A stretch of 18,963 nt of DNA, taken from assembly GCA_947306845.1 (NCBI GenBank), contig CAMZHP010000024.1, positions 1 through 18,963 on the forward strand, written 5' to 3'. The notes beneath the pieces were generated by a model that saw only the letters and a program-made list of their open reading frames with translations, had not been told where the DNA came from and did no database searches. Of this stretch, positions 16,150 to 18,963 are shown one piece after another (position 1 is the stretch's first letter; the number at the start of each line of letters is the position of its first letter). Source of the stretch: an uncultured Prevotellaceae bacterium. GTDB lineage: Bacteria > Bacteroidota > Bacteroidia > Bacteroidales > Bacteroidaceae. Position numbers and translations under genes: made by a program.

Positions 16150-17466
16150 TCAGTCTATTTTCACATTTTTCACCGTACAGTTGTCGATGAGCGAGGGATC
16201 GAACGCTTTCTTTTGGTCACGCACCGTGATGTTCTCGAAAGTGAAGTCCTTCAGCTGATATTTGTCTGAGCTGCCCACGTCGAAGAAGTTCTTGCAGTCC
16301 ATATTGATGTTGCGCATGACAATGTTGTTGCAAGTTGAGAGCGGCATATCCTCCCTATCTTCTGGTTTGAAGAACTGAGTCCATGGCCTTACCACCAGGA
16401 AACTGGAGCACTGGCCCTTGATGTTCTCCACTGTGACATACTCGTAATGCTGCGGGGTGTCAGGCCTCATCTTGAGCCACAGCACACGGCTGGCATCCGT
16501 CACACTGCACCGGCGCAAAATGACATTCTTGTCGTAGAGCGACTCACTGCCCAGGGTGAGACATCCGTGCACACGTCCGTAAGTGCAATCCTCGATGATG
16601 ATGTTGCTGTTGGGACCGTTGTTAGGGTCTTGGTCAGCCCATGTGCCTTTTCCGCCCTTAAGCACCACGGCATCATCATTCACGCTCATATAGCATCCAT
16701 GGATGAGCACGTCATGGCACACATCCAGGTCGATGGCATCGCTGCTGGGAGCCTTCACTCCTGTTGTAGGCGAAAAGATATAACATCCGAGGAAACGCAC
16801 GTGGTCGCTGCGGTAAACGTGGTTGGTCCAAAACGGACTGTTGATGAGTTTTGCATCCTGGACGGTGACGTTCTTGCAGTTGGAGATATAGACCAGTCTT
16901 GGGCGAAGCGCCTCCAGGTTGGTGCACTGGCGGTTGTACTCTCTGCGAATCCAGAACTCCTCCCAGTAATTGTATCCATTGCCATCGATAGTGCCTGGTC
17001 CGGTGATGGTGAAGCCATCCAATCCATCTGCATTCACCAGCGCTGCGAAGTACTTGAGCGACTGTCCCTCCATTCTGGTATCGACCACAGGGAAGTTGCG
17101 GATGCGGTCGGAGCCTTTCAGCCGTCCTCCCTCTGCCACATGCAAGTGAGTACCCTGCTTAAAGAAGAGCGAGCCGCTGAGGAAAGTACCGCGTGGAATG
17201 ACCACCACACCGCCGCCCTCTTGCGCCGCCTTGTCGATGACAGCCTGCAGAGCCTTTGTCTGTACAATGGTACTGTCGGTGCTCACACCATACTCTGTCA
17301 CAACATACCGGCGTCCCAAGGAAGCCAAATCAACACGCGAAGTATCAGAAAACCAAGCGGGAATCGGTGTCCCGTCAGGAAACACGGAGGTCTTCACTTT
17401 TTTCTTCGCTTCGGCGCACACTGCCACAGCACACACCAGAACAATCCAAAACAGTCTTTTCATCAT
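16150..17466 (-). CDS. Secreted GH28 family glycoside hydrolase (polygalacturonase-like)
   Basis: A 438-residue right-handed beta-helix enzyme of glycoside hydrolase family 28, acting on galacturonic-acid-containing pectic polymers. A signal peptide is clear (MMKRLFWIVLVCAVAVCAEA, cleavage expected after A20). The N-terminal region has the typical TKALQAVIDKAAQEGGGVVVIPRGTF block. The four GH28 motifs are present in modified form: SSDAID (241-246) in place of NTDGID, NDD (263-265) in place of GDD, VHGCLTLGSES (299-309) in place of GHGVSIGS, and LKMR (331-334) in place of RIKT. The general acid/base aspartates (D243, D264, D265), H300 and K332 are kept, so activity is likely. The exact substrate (homogalacturonan, rhamnogalacturonan or an exo-acting mode) cannot be read by eye. 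Two adjacent ATGs (17466, 17463) are possible starts. It has its own promoter-like site and lies on the same strand as the seven-gene operon. Confidence 0.92.
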   Translation of the reverse strand: MMKRLFWIVLVCAVAVCAEAKKKVKTSVFPDGTPIPAWFSDTSRVDLASLGRRYVVTEYGVSTDSTIVQTKALQAVIDKAAQEGGGVVVIPRGTFLSGSLFFKQGTHLHVAEGGRLKGSDRIRNFPVVDTRMEGQSLKYFAALVNADGLDGFTITGPGTIDGNGYNYWEEFWIRREYNRQCTNLEALRPRLVYISNCKNVTVQDAKLINSPFWTNHVYRSDHVRFLGCYIFSPTTGVKAPSSDAIDLDVCHDVLIHGCYMSVNDDAVVLKGGKGTWADQDPNNGPNSNIIIEDCTYGRVHGCLTLGSESLYDKNVILRRCSVTDASRVLWLKMRPDTPQHYEYVTVENIKGQCSSFLVVRPWTQFFKPEDREDMPLSTCNNIVMRNINMDCKNFFDVGSSDKYQLKDFTFENITVRDQKKAFDPSLIDNCTVKNVKID

Positions 17467-17490
17467 GCCAATTAATTATTTACGTTTCTG

Positions 17491-17498
17491 CAAAAATA
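17491..17498 (-). promoter_or_regulatory. Promoter -7 element for the GH28 gene
   Basis: On the - strand this reads TATTTTTG, an exact match to the Bacteroidota -7 consensus TAnnTTTG. It ends 24 bases before the GH28 ATG, which gives a short leader. A TTG lies 14 bases upstream (plus-strand 17513-17515), closer than the usual spacing for a -33 element. The match extends to TATTTTTGCAGAAA, identical to the sppA-side site. Confidence 0.6.
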
Positions 17499-17573
17499 AT
17501 GGAAAAGAAACACAATGAGCAATAAAAAGGCAAATATTTTCCATGCAAGCCGAGTATTGTCGATATTTTTATC

Positions 17574-17581
17574 TATTTTTG
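17574..17581 (+). promoter_or_regulatory. Promoter -7 element for sppA
   Basis: TATTTTTG exactly matches TAnnTTTG. It is followed by CAGAAA, giving the same 14-base string as the site facing the GH28 gene. A TTG sits 14 bases upstream (17557-17559). Initiation near 17588 would leave a leader of roughly 75-80 nt before the sppA ATG; I see no strong structure in it. Confidence 0.6.
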
Positions 17582-17665
17582 CAGAAATTTAGATGTGTTT
17601 CATGTAGCAAAATAAGCCTTATACATGACTAACGGACAGCAATTCATTATAAAACATCAAATAAT

Positions 17666-18963
17666 ATGAAAGAATTCTTCAAGATGGTGTTCGCCACTGT
17701 GGTGGGCATTCTGTTATTCGGCATCATCATGGGCCTTATCGGCATGATGTGCCTCATGGGCATTGTGGCATCTGGCAGCAGCGTGAAATCCGTTGACAAA
17801 AACAGTGTCATGGTGCTCAATCTCTCCGGATCACTCGAAGAGCGTGCCGAGGACAATGTCCTTAATCAATTATGGGGTATGGGAGGCGGTTCCCAAATAG
17901 GTCTTGATGACGTGCTCAGTTCCATCAAGAAAGCAAAGGATAATGAAGACATCAAAGGCATTTACATCGAAGCCGGCATGTTTGCCTCCGATTCCTATGC
18001 TTCTCTGAAAGCCATCCGCCGCGCATTGGAAGACTTCCGCAAGAGTGGCAAATGGGTCATTGCCTATGCTGACACATACACACAGGGAGCCTATTATCTG
18101 GCTTCAGTGGCAGACAAGGTGTATCTCAACCCCGAAGGTCAGTTGGACTGGCACGGACTGGCTGCAGAACCGATGTTCTTCAAGGACCTCATGGCTAAAT
18201 TCGGTGTGAAGATGCAACTCGCCAAGGTAGGCACCTACAAGAGCGCTCCCGAGATGTTCACCGAGGACCACATGAGTGAGGCCAACCGCGAGCAGGTTTC
18301 GGCTTATATCAACGGCATTTGGGAAAACATTCTCAAGGATGTATCGGCCAGCCGCAAGATCTCGATTGACTCGCTCAATGCATACGCCGACAACCTCATC
18401 ACCTTCTCTGACACGAAGACACTGCTCCAGAAAAAAATGATAGACGGTGTCCTCTACACCGACGAGGTGAAAGGCTTGGTGAAAAAGCAATTGAACATCA
18501 AAGAAGATGACAACATCAACCAACTCACCCTCTTTGACATGACCACCGTGAAGGACGAGCATGGCGATGATGGTGAGGAGATTGCCGTTTACTATGCTTA
18601 TGGCGATATCGTGGACGGCAGCGGACAGAGCCTGATGAGTCAAGGTCATGTCATCGATGCTCAGGTGGTTTGCAAAGACCTGGACAAGTTGGCCAAGGAT
18701 GACAATGTGAAAGCCGTGGTGCTCCGCGTGAACAGCGGTGGTGGCAGTGCTTATGCCTCGGAGCAGATATGGCGTTCGATGGAACTGCTGAAGAAGAAAA
18801 AGCCCGTGGTGGTTTCGATGGGCGGCATGGCAGCCTCTGGTGGCTACTACATCAGTTGCGGCAGTCAATGGATCGTTTCCGAGCCCGTCACCCTTACCGG
18901 CAGCATTGGCATTTTCGGCATGTTCCCCGATGCCAGCGGTCTGCTCAAGGACAAACTCGGTGT
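17666..18963 (+). CDS. sppA: Signal peptide peptidase SppA, long (67K) type (3' end cut off)
   Basis: SppA is a membrane-bound serine/lysine protease that degrades cleaved signal peptides and other membrane-associated peptides. The ATG at 17666 begins a frame that stays open to the window end (432 full codons; the family is near 590). An N-terminal membrane anchor (about 8-36) is followed by two tandem ClpP-like domains, as in the long SppA form. The general base is K192 in VGTYKSAPE of the first domain; the nucleophile is S391 in GGMAASGGYYIS of the second. The motif LRVNSGGGSAYASE (about 353-366) and the following LTGSIGIFG are also family hallmarks. The missing part is the C-terminal third. 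It is transcribed away from the GH28 gene from its own promoter-like site. Identity is secure. Confidence 0.96.
   Translation, partial: MKEFFKMVFATVVGILLFGIIMGLIGMMCLMGIVASGSSVKSVDKNSVMVLNLSGSLEERAEDNVLNQLWGMGGGSQIGLDDVLSSIKKAKDNEDIKGIYIEAGMFASDSYASLKAIRRALEDFRKSGKWVIAYADTYTQGAYYLASVADKVYLNPEGQLDWHGLAAEPMFFKDLMAKFGVKMQLAKVGTYKSAPEMFTEDHMSEANREQVSAYINGIWENILKDVSASRKISIDSLNAYADNLITFSDTKTLLQKKMIDGVLYTDEVKGLVKKQLNIKEDDNINQLTLFDMTTVKDEHGDDGEEIAVYYAYGDIVDGSGQSLMSQGHVIDAQVVCKDLDKLAKDDNVKAVVLRVNSGGGSAYASEQIWRSMELLKKKKPVVVSMGGMAASGGYYISCGSQWIVSEPVTLTGSIGIFGMFPDASGLLKDKLG

Larger units (their letters stand above)
17485..17587. repeat. 14-bp inverted repeat carrying two divergent promoter cores
   Basis: The sequence TATTTTTGCAGAAA occurs on the - strand at 17498-17485 and on the + strand at 17574-17587, separated by 75 bp. 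Both copies coincide with the predicted -7 elements of the two divergent genes. The repeat is exact and does not extend further on either side. Confidence 0.75.

Noticed and set aside
441..17466. Functional link between the UDP-galacturonate-forming epimerase and the galacturonan-degrading GH28 gene
   Set aside because: They are 15 kb apart on opposite strands with separate control; one is biosynthetic and cytosolic, the other secreted and degradative. Likely coincidence.
16447..17475. Long open frame on the + strand opposite the GH28 gene (342 codons)
   Set aside because: It is antisense to a gene with a signal peptide and all GH28 motifs; its translation has no recognisable family features. 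Shadow of codon bias.
18104..18868. 254-codon - strand frame at the right end
   Set aside because: It lies opposite sppA, whose catalytic Lys and Ser motifs are clear; the antisense translation is His/Val/Leu-rich with no family likeness.

Overview
The window looks like chromosomal DNA of a Bacteroidota species, most likely a Prevotellaceae-type Bacteroidales. Reasons: two promoter-like sites match the TAnnTTTG -7 element of this phylum, Shine-Dalgarno sequences are not evident, and the MscL, UDP-glucuronate epimerase, GH28 and SppA proteins look like those of gut or oral Bacteroidales. Base composition is moderate. I see no phage, IS element, tRNA, rRNA or CRISPR array.

Layout. On the + strand, 1-369 is the 3' part of mscL, followed by a hairpin and a UDP-glucuronate 4-epimerase-like gene (441-1481). 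A long perfect hairpin (1552-1601) serves as a terminator between this gene and a convergent block on the - strand. That block, read from 16092 down to 1601, has seven tightly spaced genes and is very probably one operon of about 14.5 kb. At its 5' side on the same strand lies a secreted GH28 pectinase-type gene (16150-17466). A divergent promoter region (17467-17665) follows, then sppA on the + strand, cut by the window end.

The seven-gene operon is the most interesting part. In order of transcription it encodes: (A) a 278-aa protein with four membrane segments; (B) a 603-aa P-loop GTPase-like protein with one membrane span and a C-terminal extracytoplasmic part; (C) a 1039-aa polytopic protein whose C-terminus resembles the SEDS (FtsW/RodA) glycan polymerases, with about 360 residues of extracytoplasmic domain inserted after the first membrane span; (D) and (E) two soluble paralogous P-loop NTPases with a shared DFLNIPGE motif; (F) a 902-aa protein with a large cytosolic part, one membrane span and a small periplasmic tail; (G) a class B penicillin-binding-protein-like transpeptidase with SxxK, SxD and KTG(T) motifs.

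My reading is that this is a dedicated peptidoglycan synthase pair (SEDS polymerase C plus transpeptidase G) under the control of a multi-GTPase switch whose components B and F cross the inner membrane. I do not recognise it as a named system. The SEDS, PBP and P-loop calls rest on motifs read by eye. The regulatory link is inference from gene order, topology and spacing.
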